Notes: a model not told the origin generated them from the letters alone. 64,000 nucleotides of DNA from Asticcacaulis taihuensis (GCF_900100255.1 NZ_FMTS01000003.1:371799-435798); one strand, 5' to 3'; shown: positions 1-8,663, counted from the first letter of the stretch. Numbers and translations: made by a program.

Positions 1-120
1 GTCGCCAAAGACTTGCTGCGCCCGATGCTGCAGGCCTGGCTCGACCAGCACCTGCCGGCGATCGTGGAGGAGCAGGTGCGCCTCGAAGTCGAACGGATTG
101 CCCGCCAAAGTCGCCGCTAA
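1..120 (+). CDS. popZ: PopZ-like polar organizing protein, C-terminal end (5' truncated by window)
   Basis: Frame 1 is open from the window edge to a TAA at 118-120 and encodes the last 39 residues of a protein. The tail is acidic and helical, with LRPMLQAWLDQHLPAIVEE followed by a short basic end. This matches the conserved C-terminal oligomerisation helices of the DUF2497/PopZ family, which forms the polar matrix that anchors the chromosome origin in Caulobacter. A DUF2497 gene directly upstream of valS is a known alphaproteobacterial arrangement, which supports the call. Only the C-terminus is visible, so the length and the N-terminal Pro/Asp-rich region of PopZ cannot be checked; a shorter DUF2497 protein is also possible. 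Confidence 0.75.
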   Translation, partial: VAKDLLRPMLQAWLDQHLPAIVEEQVRLEVERIARQSRR

Positions 121-151
121 TCCATAGATTCTTTTGAGTTCATTTGTTAAG

Positions 152-184
152 AGAGCGGCATCACAGCGGTGAGCCGCTCTTTTC
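152..184 (+). terminator. Rho-independent terminator after popZ
   Basis: AGAGCGGC (152-159) pairs with GCCGCTCT (173-180) and is followed by TTTCAATTT. It lies 31 bp after the popZ stop and ahead of valS, so the two genes are probably separate transcription units. Confidence 0.7.
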
Positions 185-239
185 AATTTAACGCTGCCCT
201 ACCGCTTCGCTGCTTGAGGGCTTTATCTTTGTCGAGACC

Positions 240-2939
240 ATGCTGGAAAAAACCTTCGATCCCGCCGCCGTTGAGCCCCGCCTGTATAAAAAGTGGGAAG
301 AGTCCGGCGTATTTTCCCCATCGGACGCGAAGGAAACCTTCTCAATCGTTATCCCGCCGCCCAACGTGACGGGCTCTCTGCATATCGGCCATGCGCTGAA
401 TAATACACTGCAAGATGTGTTGACGCGGTTTGAGCGGATGCGCGGCAAGGCGGCCCTGTGGTTGCCGGGCACGGATCATGCCGGCATCGCTACCCAGATG
501 GTGGTGGAGCGGCAACTGGCCGCTTTGGGGACCAATGTCGGTCGCCGCGAGATGGGACGCGAGGCTTTCGTCGCCAAGGTCTGGGAATGGAAGGCGGAAT
601 CGGGCGGTACTATCGTCAAACAGTTGCGCCGCCTTGGGGCCTCGTGCGACTGGTCGCGTGAACGCTTTACGCTCGATGACGGTCTGTCGGCGGCGGTGCG
701 CAAGGTGTTCGTCACCCTGCACAAGCAGGGGCTGATGTACCGCGACAAGCGCCTGGTCAACTGGGATCCGCAGTTCCAGACGGCGATTTCGGACCTCGAA
801 GTCGAGCAGAAGGAGGTCGATGGCCATTACTGGCATTTCGCCTATCCGCTCGCAGATGGCGTGACCTTCGACTATCCGGTCAAGTATGAAGACGGCAACG
901 ACACGACGGAGACGCGCGACTATATCGTCGTCGCTACCACGCGTCCGGAAACCATGCTGGGCGATAGTGGTGTCGCCGTGCATCCGGATGATGAGCGCTA
1001 CAAGGGTCTGGTCGGCAAGTTTGTTATCCTGCCGATCACTGGTCGCCGTATCCCGATCGTGGCCGACGAATACGCCGATCCAGCCAAGGGCTCCGGCGCG
1101 GTCAAGATCACCCCGGCGCATGATTTCAACGACTTCCAGGTCGGCAAGCGTCATGACCTGGAGCAGATCAATATTCTTGACACCCAGGCCAATCTGCTGG
1201 CCTTCGATCCGGTGCCGGCGGAATATCGCGGCATGGAACGCTTTGCCGCGCGTAAGGCGATCATCGCCCGTGCGGAAGAAGAAGGCTGGCTGAAGCAGGT
1301 CGAGAAGACAAAGCACATGGTGCCGCATGGCGACCGTTCCGGCGTCGTCATTGAGCCTTTCCTGACCGATCAGTGGTACGTCAATGCCGGCGAACTGGCC
1401 AAGGAAGCCATCAAGGCGGTCGAAGATGGCCGCACGGTGTTCGAGCCGAAGAACTGGGAAAAGACCTACTTTGAATGGATGCGCAATATTGAGCCGTGGT
1501 GCGTGTCGCGCCAGCTCTGGTGGGGCCACCGCATTCCGGCCTGGTATGCCGAGGACGGCTATATCTTTGTCGCTGAAAGCGAAGCCGAAGCTCATGCCCA
1601 GGCCGAGGCCCATTACGGCCAGAAAGTTGCGCTGAAGCAGGACGAAGACGTCCTCGACACCTGGTTCTCGTCGGCGCTGTGGCCGTTTTCGACCATGGGC
1701 TGGCCGGACGAGACCTCCGACCTGCAACGTTTCTACCCGACGCACACCCTGATTACAGGTTTCGATATTATCTTCTTCTGGGTGGCCCGGATGATGATGA
1801 TGGGGCTGCATTTCACCGGCCAGGCGCCCTTCAAGCGCGTCTTCATTAATGCCCTGGTCCGTGACGACAAGGGCCAGAAGATGTCCAAGTCCAAGGGCAA
1901 TGTCATGGACCCGCTGGTCCTGATCGACGAGTTCGGCGCCGACGCCCTGCGCTTCACCCTGACCGCCATGTCGGGGCAGGGACGCGATATCAAGCTGGCC
2001 AAGCCGCGCATCGAGGGCTATCGCAATTTCTCGACCAAGCTGTGGAACGCCACGCGCTTCACGCAGATGAATGAATGCGCGCGCGTGGAAGGCTTCGACC
2101 CGTCGACCGCGAAACTGACGCTTAGCCGCTGGATCAGAGGCGAGGTGCAGAAGACGCTCTCAAGCGTGACGCAGGCGCTGGAAGCCTGCGCCTTCGATGA
2201 TGCGGCCTCTGCGCTCTACAAGTTCATCTGGAACGTCTTCTGCGACTGGTATCTCGAACTGGCCAAGCCGATCCTCAATGGTGACGACGAAGCCGCCAAG
2301 GCGGAAATCCGCGCCATGACGGCCTGGGTGCTCGATCAGGCGATGATCCTGCTCCATCCGGTCATGCCGTTCATCACCGAGGAACTGTGGGAAAAGACAG
2401 GTCATACTGACATGCTGATCACCCATAGCTGGCCGAAGTTCGATGCCGCCGCTATCGATGCCGAGGCTGACGAGGAAATCAACTGGCTGATCGACCTGAT
2501 CAGCGAGATTCGTTCAATCCGCTCGGAAATGAATGTGCCGGGCTCGGCGCGCGCGCCTTTGTCTTTAAGTGGTGCCTCAGATGTGACGGCCAGGCGCTTG
2601 AATACGCATGAGGATTTGATCCTCTTCTTAGGTCGTTTGTCAGAGGTGAAGGTGGGTGAAGCGGCCGCCGGTTCGGTGCCGTTCGTGGCCGGCGAAGCGA
2701 CCGCCCATCTGGCCATTGCCGAGTTTATCGATCTGAAGGCGGAAACGGCGCGCCTCGCCAAGGGCATTGCTGATTTCGACAAGACGATCGAGGGCGTGCG
2801 CCGCAAGCTCGATAATCCGGCCTTTGTCAGCAAGGCGCCGGAAGAGGTGATCGCCGAGAACCGTGAGCGCCTCGAAGAGGCGGAAAGCGGCAAGGCCAGG
2901 CTGGCCGCCGCACTGGAGCGGTTGAAGGCCGCGTCCTAA
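240..2939 (+). CDS. valS: Valyl-tRNA synthetase
   Basis: Class Ia aminoacyl-tRNA synthetase (899 residues) that charges tRNA-Val in the cytoplasm and edits mischarged threonine. The N-terminal signature [14 protein letters not shown] carries HIGH at residues 48-51. The KMSKS loop is at 547-551, followed by KGN. The CP1 editing insertion lies between them ([10 protein letters not shown] and [12 protein letters not shown] segments). The C-terminus (about 830-895) is a charged coiled-coil arm typical of ValRS. The length is somewhat below the E. coli enzyme (about 950). The ATG at 240 has only a weak Shine-Dalgarno sequence, but the protein aligns from its first residues with the family start ([19 protein letters not shown]). 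A strong hairpin follows the stop. Confidence 0.98.
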   Translation: MLEKTFDPAAVEPRLYKKWEESGVFSPSDAKETFSIVIPPPNVTGSLHIGHALNNTLQDVLTRFERMRGKAALWLPGTDHAGIATQMVVERQLAALGTNVGRREMGREAFVAKVWEWKAESGGTIVKQLRRLGASCDWSRERFTLDDGLSAAVRKVFVTLHKQGLMYRDKRLVNWDPQFQTAISDLEVEQKEVDGHYWHFAYPLADGVTFDYPVKYEDGNDTTETRDYIVVATTRPETMLGDSGVAVHPDDERYKGLVGKFVILPITGRRIPIVADEYADPAKGSGAVKITPAHDFNDFQVGKRHDLEQINILDTQANLLAFDPVPAEYRGMERFAARKAIIARAEEEGWLKQVEKTKHMVPHGDRSGVVIEPFLTDQWYVNAGELAKEAIKAVEDGRTVFEPKNWEKTYFEWMRNIEPWCVSRQLWWGHRIPAWYAEDGYIFVAESEAEAHAQAEAHYGQKVALKQDEDVLDTWFSSALWPFSTMGWPDETSDLQRFYPTHTLITGFDIIFFWVARMMMMGLHFTGQAPFKRVFINALVRDDKGQKMSKSKGNVMDPLVLIDEFGADALRFTLTAMSGQGRDIKLAKPRIEGYRNFSTKLWNATRFTQMNECARVEGFDPSTAKLTLSRWIRGEVQKTLSSVTQALEACAFDDAASALYKFIWNVFCDWYLELAKPILNGDDEAAKAEIRAMTAWVLDQAMILLHPVMPFITEELWEKTGHTDMLITHSWPKFDAAAIDAEADEEINWLIDLISEIRSIRSEMNVPGSARAPLSLSGASDVTARRLNTHEDLILFLGRLSEVKVGEAAAGSVPFVAGEATAHLAIAEFIDLKAETARLAKGIADFDKTIEGVRRKLDNPAFVSKAPEEVIAENRERLEEAESGKARLAAALERLKAAS

Positions 2940-2942
2940 ACA

Positions 2943-2978
2943 AAAGCCCCGCAACCTGTTGGCTGCGGGGCTTTTTTA
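2943..2978. terminator. Bidirectional terminator between valS and a convergent gene
   Basis: AAAGCCCCGCA and TGCGGGGCTTT form a GC-rich stem with a T-run on the plus strand and an A-run at the other side, so it can serve both valS and the leftward glycosyltransferase gene, whose stop codon (2976-2978) lies inside the T-run. Confidence 0.9.
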
Positions 2979-4199
2979 TATCCGTTGCGCCAGGATGTCC
3001 TGCAAAATCGGCAGCGGATTGCGAAACCAGTCGCGTATACGCATCCGTTGTGGCCAGGCGGTTAGTCCGGCTACCGCCAGCAGGATCAGTCCGTAGGCGA
3101 AGACGGCGACCGGCGCGCGGTGGATGGCGCGGATCTCCAGAATATTGCAGACGACGCAAAAGATCAGCGTGCCGGCAAAGGCCCAACTCACACAGGTAAA
3201 AGTCTTTTGTCCCAAAGGTTTCGCCGTCATGACGACCATGGCCATACAGGGCGCAAGCGTGAACATATCATAGTCCATCAGGCGCGGATTGAGGAACTGG
3301 GCGGCGCCGAGACCGAATATAATCCGCTCCTCCGCCGTCAATCCGCCCCATTCCGCCAGCACCAAGCTGGCCAGTCCCATGCCGGTAATGAATACGCCAA
3401 GACCGATCAGGGTAACCGCCGAAGCCGTGTTCAGACCGAGGGCCGAGGTGGTGGCGAAGAAGCCAATGCCGGGTTGTTCGAGGATGACGATGGCGTTGAG
3501 CGCAGCGTGCCAGTCATCGCTGAACCGGCCGGCGGTCAGGAGCAGGGCCAGCAAAGCACTGACGGCCACTGTGGCTGATAACAGGAAGGTGCGCAGGCGC
3601 GCTATCAGCGGCCGGTCTTCGAGCAGCAGGACAACGAGATAGGTGAGGAAGACTGGCTTGATCAGCGCCCCGCAGATAACGATGGCGATAAAAGGCAGGC
3701 GCGATTTCGATATATACAGGGCCCCCAGTATGGTCAGGGCGTGCAGAAGCAGGCCGATATTACCGCAGGACAGGACGCTGCCGACCATGGCCGCCAGGGT
3801 CATCAGGCGGAAATGCCAGGGCGCCTTGTCCATGGGTTTCAAAATGGCATACCAGAACAGCCACAGCATGGCCGGCATATAGACCAGGGCAAAGGCCCAG
3901 CGCGCGCCTTCCAATCCGAAGACCTGTTCGAGCGGGGCGAAAAACTGACCCACCTGCGGGGCATAGACATAGGGCGTGGGTCGGATGCCGTCACAAACCG
4001 GATGCAGGCTGTAAGGGGAAATGCCGCGCGAGACATTATGCGCCCCGCATATCAAGGCGTCGAAATCGGGCAGCCAGTAGCGCGCCTTGGTCAGGCGGCT
4101 GATCAGGTTGCCGACCAGGGGAAACAGGAAGAATAACGAAAAGAGCCACAGGTTTCGCTTGCGTGCGGTGAAAAGTTCAAACCAGGTGAGTGAGTCCAT
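2976..4199 (-). CDS. Polytopic membrane glycosyltransferase, GT87/DUF2029-like (copy B)
   Basis: This is a 407-residue protein if started at the ATG at 4199, which overlaps the upstream stop (TGATG) and so is translationally coupled to copy A. An upstream in-frame extension lies wholly inside copy A and is rejected. About nine to ten hydrophobic segments are visible. A first-loop segment (SPYSLHPVC) and the motif KPVFLTYLVVLLLED are shared with copy A (KPTFLTYLMVILLLD). The topology and loops resemble GT-C transferases of the GT87 family, which use polyprenyl-phosphate sugars to build periplasmic or envelope glycans. The substrate is unknown. The nearby GT2-GtrA gene on the other strand could supply the lipid-linked sugar donor. 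That link is inference. Confidence 0.65.
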   Translation of the reverse strand: MDSLTWFELFTARKRNLWLFSLFFLFPLVGNLISRLTKARYWLPDFDALICGAHNVSRGISPYSLHPVCDGIRPTPYVYAPQVGQFFAPLEQVFGLEGARWAFALVYMPAMLWLFWYAILKPMDKAPWHFRLMTLAAMVGSVLSCGNIGLLLHALTILGALYISKSRLPFIAIVICGALIKPVFLTYLVVLLLEDRPLIARLRTFLLSATVAVSALLALLLTAGRFSDDWHAALNAIVILEQPGIGFFATTSALGLNTASAVTLIGLGVFITGMGLASLVLAEWGGLTAEERIIFGLGAAQFLNPRLMDYDMFTLAPCMAMVVMTAKPLGQKTFTCVSWAFAGTLIFCVVCNILEIRAIHRAPVAVFAYGLILLAVAGLTAWPQRMRIRDWFRNPLPILQDILAQRI

Positions 4200-5431
4200 C
4201 AGTTCACCGCCGTTTCGGATTTGCGTGCGAACATCACATACGGAGCCAGAATGTACGGCAGGCGTGTGCGGATCATGTGCTGACCGAGCCAGAGGACGTA
4301 CAGGCACAGGCCGAGCAGGGCGACGGGTTCGCTGTAATCGGCGAGGCCCGTCAGCGCGCCGGCAAGAGCAAAGACGCATAGTGCCAGGACAATCCCGCGG
4401 CCATTCCTGAGCACGCCTTGGCCTCGCCCGGTCAGGACGGCGCTTTTGTTGGCCAGGATCAGCAGGCCCGGTCCGATGAGGCAGATATCCTCGCTCATGA
4501 TGCGCGGAATAAGCAGGGCGGCCAGGCTGAGACCCAGCCAGATGCGTTCACTGCGGTTCAGTTGCAGTCCCTTGACCAAAGCCAGGCCGCTGAGGGAGAT
4601 CAGGCCGGCAAAAACGAGATAGGCGAGTTTAACGCCGATATGCGCCGGATCGAGGCCGATGAGGCTTGTCCAGCCGAAGAAGCCGACACCCGGCGTGACC
4701 TCGTAAACATAGTGAGACAGCAGGGCATACCATTGCTGGGTCAGGGCGCCGCCGGTCAGGATGAAATGAGCCAGCGGCAGCAGACCGATGAGGATACCAG
4801 TTGCCATCAGGCCGACGCGGCGCCTGAGCGGGATGTCGAGCAAAAGGATGACCATCAGGTAGGTGAGAAAGGTCGGCTTGACCCAGGCCGCCACAGCCAC
4901 CGCTGCGATAAACAGCCACGGGCTGATCTCGATCGCCAGAGCGCTCACAAGGACAAGGCCATGCAGGATGACGGCAATATTGCCGAGCATGAAGGCGCTG
5001 CTGCTCAGGAAAACGGCAAAGGGGAGTTTGTCACGCCAGTTGCCGGGCGTCTTGCGGGCGAAGAGGGGGAAATAGATCAGGGCCGCCGCCGCGGCCAGGT
5101 AAAAAACCAGATAGAGTACCAGGAAGCCAGGCTCTGTCAGGATGCGCTCGAAAAAGGCCGCCACCTGGGCCACGCCCGGTAAATAAACGAAACTGGCCGC
5201 GCGCATTCCAGGGCATTGCAGATCCAGCGCATAGATTGGGGCTCCCTGCAACGCTTTAAGCCCGGCACAGGCGACGGACTGGTATTCGGAAAAGATATAT
5301 TTTGACCGATAGAGTTTGGCGATGATGCCGACGATCAAGGGCAGGAAGAAAAGCACAGGCAACCAGTATAGGGCTGGCACCAGGGCCGGCGAAGTGCGGC
5401 CGGGGAGGCGGGGGAGGTTGAGTTTGACCAT
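4199..5431 (-). CDS. Polytopic membrane glycosyltransferase, GT87/DUF2029-like (copy A)
   Basis: A 410-residue integral membrane protein, first gene of a two-gene leftward operon. It starts with a short basic N-terminus, then about ten hydrophobic helices. The first periplasmic loop carries PIYALDLQCPG, at the position of SPYSLHPVC in copy B. Both copies also share a GNI...LHGL/LHAL segment and the KP(T/V)FLTYL motif, so they are paralogues from an old duplication. They are too diverged for recent copying. GT-C/GT87 membership is judged from fold pattern and loop motifs, not from a database hit. The alternative is an uncharacterised O-antigen-type membrane enzyme. Confidence 0.65.
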   Translation of the reverse strand: MVKLNLPRLPGRTSPALVPALYWLPVLFFLPLIVGIIAKLYRSKYIFSEYQSVACAGLKALQGAPIYALDLQCPGMRAASFVYLPGVAQVAAFFERILTEPGFLVLYLVFYLAAAAALIYFPLFARKTPGNWRDKLPFAVFLSSSAFMLGNIAVILHGLVLVSALAIEISPWLFIAAVAVAAWVKPTFLTYLMVILLLDIPLRRRVGLMATGILIGLLPLAHFILTGGALTQQWYALLSHYVYEVTPGVGFFGWTSLIGLDPAHIGVKLAYLVFAGLISLSGLALVKGLQLNRSERIWLGLSLAALLIPRIMSEDICLIGPGLLILANKSAVLTGRGQGVLRNGRGIVLALCVFALAGALTGLADYSEPVALLGLCLYVLWLGQHMIRTRLPYILAPYVMFARKSETAVN

Positions 5432-5651
5432 TGAACTCTTGGCTCTAAACAGATAATGAGCGTTTCTTGTTTGGGACTTATCGAGTCCGGACGGCGTTAG
5501 TTTGGCCTGATTGTTTCAGGTCTGATGCGGGTTTCGGATCGCAGGGTGGGGGCCACCATAGATTTGCCATCCTCTGCGGTCTTAAGAGGACCACGCGTTT
5601 TTTATTGAAGGCGGGAGGCCCTGAGGGGCGGGGCGCCGGGGAGTTTCTTTT
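5432..5651. other. Divergent promoter region between the GT87-like pair and the GT2-GtrA gene
   Basis: This 220-bp gap must hold promoters for both directions. A short hairpin (GGACT tatcg AGTCC) is visible near 5472-5486. No clear operator or -35/-10 pair could be assigned by eye. Confidence 0.4.
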
Positions 5652-6821
5652 TTGACGAATATCGAGCGTGCTTCGGCCTTTACCGGCCAACCGGATCTCA
5701 GCCTGATCATCTGCACCCTGAACGAGGGCGCGGCCATTCGCAGCGTGGTCACAGAGATCAGCGATACGCTGGCGGGCATCAGTCATGAAATCATCGTCGT
5801 GGACGATAATTCGGCCGATAACACCGCCGCCGAAGTGCTCGACCTGGCCCGGACACACCCTCATGTCCGACTGCACGTGCGCGTCAATGAGCGCGGCCTG
5901 TCCTCGGCGGCGATCAAGGGGTGGGATATCGCCCACGGTAAGTATCTCGGCGTCATGGATGGTGACGGGCAACACGATCCGCTGGCGATCCGCGCCCTGG
6001 CTGAGATGATCATGAAGGGTGACAAGGACCTGGTGTGCGTGTCGCGCTATATCGGCACCACGGAAACCGGCCTGAGCGGCATCCGCGACCTGGGCTCGAA
6101 GGCGGCGACCTGGGCCACCGGCCTGGTGCTGAAGGTGCCTCTTTCCGATCCGATGAGCGGCTGCTTCCTGATGACGCGCGAATATTACCAGTCGGCGCGG
6201 CCGAAGCTGACCGGCATTGGCTTCAAGATTTTGCTCGATATTGCCGCTTCCGCCCCGCGGAAGCCCCGCTTCGGCGAGGTCAAGGCAGCCCTGCGTGAAC
6301 GCCAGGGCGGGGTTTCCAAGCTCGATCTGCGTGTTGTGCTCGATCTCGGCGCCCTGCTGGTGGAGAAGGCGACCGGCGGGCTGCTGCCGGCCAAGTTCGT
6401 CCTTTTTGCCGGCGTCGGCCTCAGCGGCGTGGTGGTCTACACCATCCTGCTTTATCTCGGCCACCACTTCCTGACCGTGCCCGGCCAGTTCCCCATCTAC
6501 CGTTACCAGTACAACAAGGAAGACCTGGTCAATTACAGCCTGGCGATCTGGCTTTCCATGACCTGGAACTTTTTCCTCAACAACCTGATCACCTTCCGCG
6601 ATCGCCGTCTTAAGGGCTGGCGCATGTTTGGCGGCCTGATCCGCTTCTACATCGCCTGTTCGCTGGGTGCGCTGATCAGCCTGTGCCTGTCGCTGTTCAT
6701 GAAGGATCAGTTGCATATTCACTACGTGGTGGCCGGCATTATTGCGACGCTGATTTCCAGTGTATGGAACTATTGGGCGTCGACCCTGCTGTCGTGGCGT
6801 GACAAGAAGACCGGAGGCTGA
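5652..6821 (+). CDS. GT2 polyprenyl-phosphate glycosyltransferase fused to a GtrA domain
   Basis: 389 residues from a TTG start preceded by GGGGAG; no ATG or GTG fits better. Residues 1-235 are a GT-A catalytic domain of the dolichol-phosphate-mannose synthase type, with LSLIICTLNEG, IVVDDNSADNT and MDGDGQHDP (the DxD-like metal site). The rest (about 250-385) has four hydrophobic helices of the GtrA family, with WNFFLNNLITFRDRR typical of that domain. Such fusions transfer a sugar from a nucleotide donor to undecaprenyl phosphate at the cytoplasmic face and help flip it. The product would then be used by GT-C enzymes outside, such as the two GT87-like proteins encoded divergently at 2976-5431. 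Confidence 0.85.
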   Translation: MTNIERASAFTGQPDLSLIICTLNEGAAIRSVVTEISDTLAGISHEIIVVDDNSADNTAAEVLDLARTHPHVRLHVRVNERGLSSAAIKGWDIAHGKYLGVMDGDGQHDPLAIRALAEMIMKGDKDLVCVSRYIGTTETGLSGIRDLGSKAATWATGLVLKVPLSDPMSGCFLMTREYYQSARPKLTGIGFKILLDIAASAPRKPRFGEVKAALRERQGGVSKLDLRVVLDLGALLVEKATGGLLPAKFVLFAGVGLSGVVVYTILLYLGHHFLTVPGQFPIYRYQYNKEDLVNYSLAIWLSMTWNFFLNNLITFRDRRLKGWRMFGGLIRFYIACSLGALISLCLSLFMKDQLHIHYVVAGIIATLISSVWNYWASTLLSWRDKKTGG

Positions 6822-6835
6822 GCCACTGGTTGCGA

Positions 6836-6940
6836 TTAGAGCCCGCCCCGATATGATGGATCGGGATCGGGATCGTGCTCTAAGTTTTTGTTTTGACGCG
6901 CATCCCAAAAAGTGCGTCACACTTTTTGGGATGCGCTCTA
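6836..6940. repeat. Composite palindromic intergenic repeat element
   Basis: It has two nested inverted repeats. The first is TTAGAGC (6836-6842) paired with GCTCTAA (6877-6883), enclosing CCCGAT/ATCGGG. The second is a perfect 17-bp palindrome, arm GCGCATCCCAAAAAGTG at 6898-6914, loop of 5, and the complement at 6920-6936, ending again in GCTCTAA (6934-6940). This architecture resembles short palindromic interspersed repeats of alphaproteobacterial genomes (REP/BIME-like). It sits between two convergent genes, just before a terminator. Confidence 0.75.
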
Positions 6941-6973
6941 AAAGGCCCGGACCAATCGGTTCCGGGCCTTTTC
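6941..6973. terminator. Bidirectional terminator
   Basis: AAGGCCCGGA and TCCGGGCCTT form a stem around a short loop, flanked by an A-run on the left and TTTTC on the right. It separates the convergent GT2-GtrA gene and the glycine-zipper gene. Confidence 0.85.
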
Positions 6974-6989
6974 TGTATTGAGGAAATGT

Positions 6990-7421
6990 TTACCAGCGAA
7001 CGTCGTCGTGATCGTGGCGATCGTTGCGGTCGTCCCAGCGCTCATGGCGGCGGTCTTCGCGGCGATCCTGGCGGTAGTCATAACGATCATAGCGATCATA
7101 CCGGTCATAACGATCACCACGACGGTCGTCATAGGCATAGCGCTTATCGTAACGGCACTGGGTGTTGTTCTTGGCGATGGAAGAACCGACAGCCGCCCCG
7201 ACAACCGCGCCAATCACCGTGCCGGTGCCCTTGTTGCGGGTATCCGCGGCGCTGCCGCCGATCAGGCCGCCGGCCACGGCGCCCAGCACCGCGCCTTCGG
7301 TCTGCTTGCCTTCGCAGGGGCGCGACCGGGCCTCGGCCATGCCGGGCAGTGCGAGCGCAGCCATGGTCGTTGCGATCAGGGCGGGAACAAGGATATGTTT
7401 CAAAGAGGAGGATGGGGTCAT
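6990..7421 (-). CDS. Exported glycine-zipper protein with Arg/Asp/Tyr-repeat tail
   Basis: 143 residues. A signal peptide ends near ALPGMAEA (about residue 31). A glycine-zipper (2TM) segment follows: GAVLGAVAGGLIGG and VIGAVVGAAVGSSIA. The C-terminal third is low-complexity and hydrophilic, with tandem DRYDRYDRY units and then Asp/Arg/His-rich sequence. Family knowledge: glycine-zipper 2TM proteins insert in or associate with the outer membrane and are often stress-induced. No enzymatic motif is present. The start at 7421 gives a good signal peptide. A block at 7486-7523 upstream is shared with the next gene, suggesting co-regulation. The function is not known. Confidence 0.8.
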   Translation of the reverse strand: MTPSSSLKHILVPALIATTMAALALPGMAEARSRPCEGKQTEGAVLGAVAGGLIGGSAADTRNKGTGTVIGAVVGAAVGSSIAKNNTQCRYDKRYAYDDRRGDRYDRYDRYDRYDYRQDRREDRRHERWDDRNDRHDHDDVRW

Positions 7422-7485
7422 CGCCTGGGTTCCTGTCTGCCCGGCGGAGTGCCGGATTCATAATTGTCACCCTAGCGGGCGCAAG

Positions 7486-7523
7486 ATGAACGGGACTTGA
7501 TAAGTTCGTTCATCTCCGTTCAT
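7486..7523 (-). promoter_or_regulatory. Operator-like repeat block upstream of the first glycine-zipper gene
   Basis: ATGAAC at 7486-7491 faces two direct repeats GTTCAT at 7508-7513 and 7518-7523, spaced exactly 10 bp. The same layout, with the same 22-bp offset, recurs at 8115-8152 upstream of the second glycine-zipper gene. It lies about 65 bp upstream of the start codon at 7421. Confidence 0.6.
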
Positions 7524-7543
7524 CTATGAGGCCGCTCAAAGAA

Positions 7544-7577
7544 AACCTCCGAACCTGAGGTTCGGAGGTTGGGCAGA
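7544..7577 (-). terminator. Terminator of the second glycine-zipper gene
   Basis: AACCTCCGAAC (7544-7554) and GTTCGGAGGTT (7560-7570) form a perfect 11-bp stem. Read leftward, it is followed by TTTTC, and it lies just after the stop of the gene ending at 7582. Confidence 0.85.
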
Positions 7578-7581
7578 TCCG

Positions 7582-8043
7582 TTACCAGTGATCGTGGTGA
7601 CGGTCATGGCGGCGATCATAACGACGATCGTAGCGGTCATGACGGTCGTAGCGATAATAGCGGTCACGATAGTAGTAGCTGCGCGGCTCTACATAAACCG
7701 TTCCGCCGTAATAGGGGCGTGACTGACGATAATAGCGGCGGTCGCTGTAACCATAGTCGTTATCGTAGCGATAACCGTCATCATAGCGGCAGTTGTCATT
7801 ACTGTCGTCGATGGCCGCACCGGCGACGGCGCCGATCACGGCACCGGCGGCCGTGCCGGCGCCCCGATTATGGCGGCTGGAAGCCGCGTTACCGATAGCG
7901 GCGCCGGCAATGGCGCCGACTATGGCGCCATCGGCATTGCTGTCACGGTAGCACTGGGCGCTAGCGGGCAGGGCCATGGCGGCGGCAGCCGTTACGGCCG
8001 CGGCGGAGAGGATCAATTTGTGGGTCAATGTCATCCTGGACAT
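7582..8043 (-). CDS. Exported glycine-zipper protein with Tyr/Arg/Asp-rich tail
   Basis: 153 residues from the ATG at 8043, chosen because AGGAG sits 7 bp upstream and a signal peptide starts there (ending near ALPASAQ, residue 29); a longer in-frame start is ignored. The mature protein begins with a Cys, then a glycine zipper (GAIVGAIAGAAIGNA and GAVIGAVAGAAI). The tail is rich in Tyr, Arg and Asp. Domain order matches the neighbour at 6990-7421, so the two are paralogues. Probably an outer-membrane-associated stress or envelope protein; the precise role is unknown. Confidence 0.8.
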   Translation of the reverse strand: MSRMTLTHKLILSAAAVTAAAAMALPASAQCYRDSNADGAIVGAIAGAAIGNAASSRHNRGAGTAAGAVIGAVAGAAIDDSNDNCRYDDGYRYDNDYGYSDRRYYRQSRPYYGGTVYVEPRSYYYRDRYYRYDRHDRYDRRYDRRHDRHHDHW

Positions 8044-8114
8044 GATAAATCTCCTTCTGTTACGGCGCGGAAAGCAGATGGCGTCGTTATGATGACCTTT
8101 ATACAGGGGACAAC

Positions 8115-8152
8115 ATGAATGGGATTTGAGCGCTTCGTTCATGTCTGTTCAT
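8115..8152 (-). promoter_or_regulatory. Operator-like repeat block upstream of the second glycine-zipper gene
   Basis: ATGAAT at 8115-8120 and GTTCAT at 8137-8142 and 8147-8152 repeat the layout of 7486-7523 with identical spacing. The intervening bases GGGA(C/T)TTGA are also conserved. It lies about 72 bp upstream of the start at 8043. Confidence 0.6.
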
Positions 8153-8234
8153 ATTTTAACCATATTGCGCCTCCGGATGCGGTGACGAAATAAGCCTTAT
8201 TGTTCGGCAGAATAAGCAGGGCATAAGTTATAAT

Positions 8235-8663
8235 TCAGTAATTACGGTAATCATCGCGGTTGCTGTAACGGCTGTGGTGCCGGCCGCTCCCGACATATTC
8301 ATGTTCGCCTTTCCAGTTATAGACGCGGTAATAGGCCCCACGGCCGCAATAACAGCTATAATCCCGGCCGTTGTAATCCCGCTCATAGCTGCGAGAATAG
8401 CCGTAGCGCCGCCCGGTGCGGTAGGGGCGGTCATACTGGGCGTGATAGCTGTCGTCGAGATTTGGGTAATAGCCTAAGCTGCCGCCAGTATAGCGCCCGT
8501 CTTCTTCATAATAATAGGCCGGGCGCCCATAGCCGTAACCGTCGCGGTCGCCGGCATTGGCTACAGTTGGCAGCAGTAAGGCCAGTAAAATAGCCAGAAG
8601 GATGCCGCCTATGAAAACCGGGCCAGCATTTAGCGGGTGTGGGGCATGTGAGAAACGGGACAT
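8235..8663 (-). CDS. Exported Tyr/Arg-rich small protein
   Basis: 142 residues from the ATG at 8663; upstream in-frame codons lack a ribosome site. Residues 1-35 form a long signal peptide (hydrophobic run GGILLAILLALLLPTVANA). The mature part is strongly enriched in Tyr, Arg, Gly and Asp, with two Cys in SCYCGRG. There is no glycine zipper, unlike the two downstream paralogue-like genes. The upstream region lacks the shared GTTCAT block. Tyr/Arg-rich exported proteins can be surface-associated, but nothing in the sequence fixes a role. Confidence 0.65.
   Translation of the reverse strand: MSRFSHAPHPLNAGPVFIGGILLAILLALLLPTVANAGDRDGYGYGRPAYYYEEDGRYTGGSLGYYPNLDDSYHAQYDRPYRTGRRYGYSRSYERDYNGRDYSCYCGRGAYYRVYNWKGEHEYVGSGRHHSRYSNRDDYRNY

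Noticed and set aside
342..1811. 489-codon open frame on the minus strand opposite valS
   Set aside because: Antisense shadow of a highly conserved synthetase in GC-rich DNA; no recognisable domain or ribosome site.
5478..6920. 480-codon minus-strand frame opposite the GT2-GtrA gene
   Set aside because: Runs through the intergenic palindrome and antisense to clear GT2 motifs; no supported start.
7012..7160. Short tandem repeats in the glycine-zipper gene, considered as a possible CRISPR-like array
   Set aside because: Repeats are about 9 bp, in frame, and encode the DRY units; there are no spacers.
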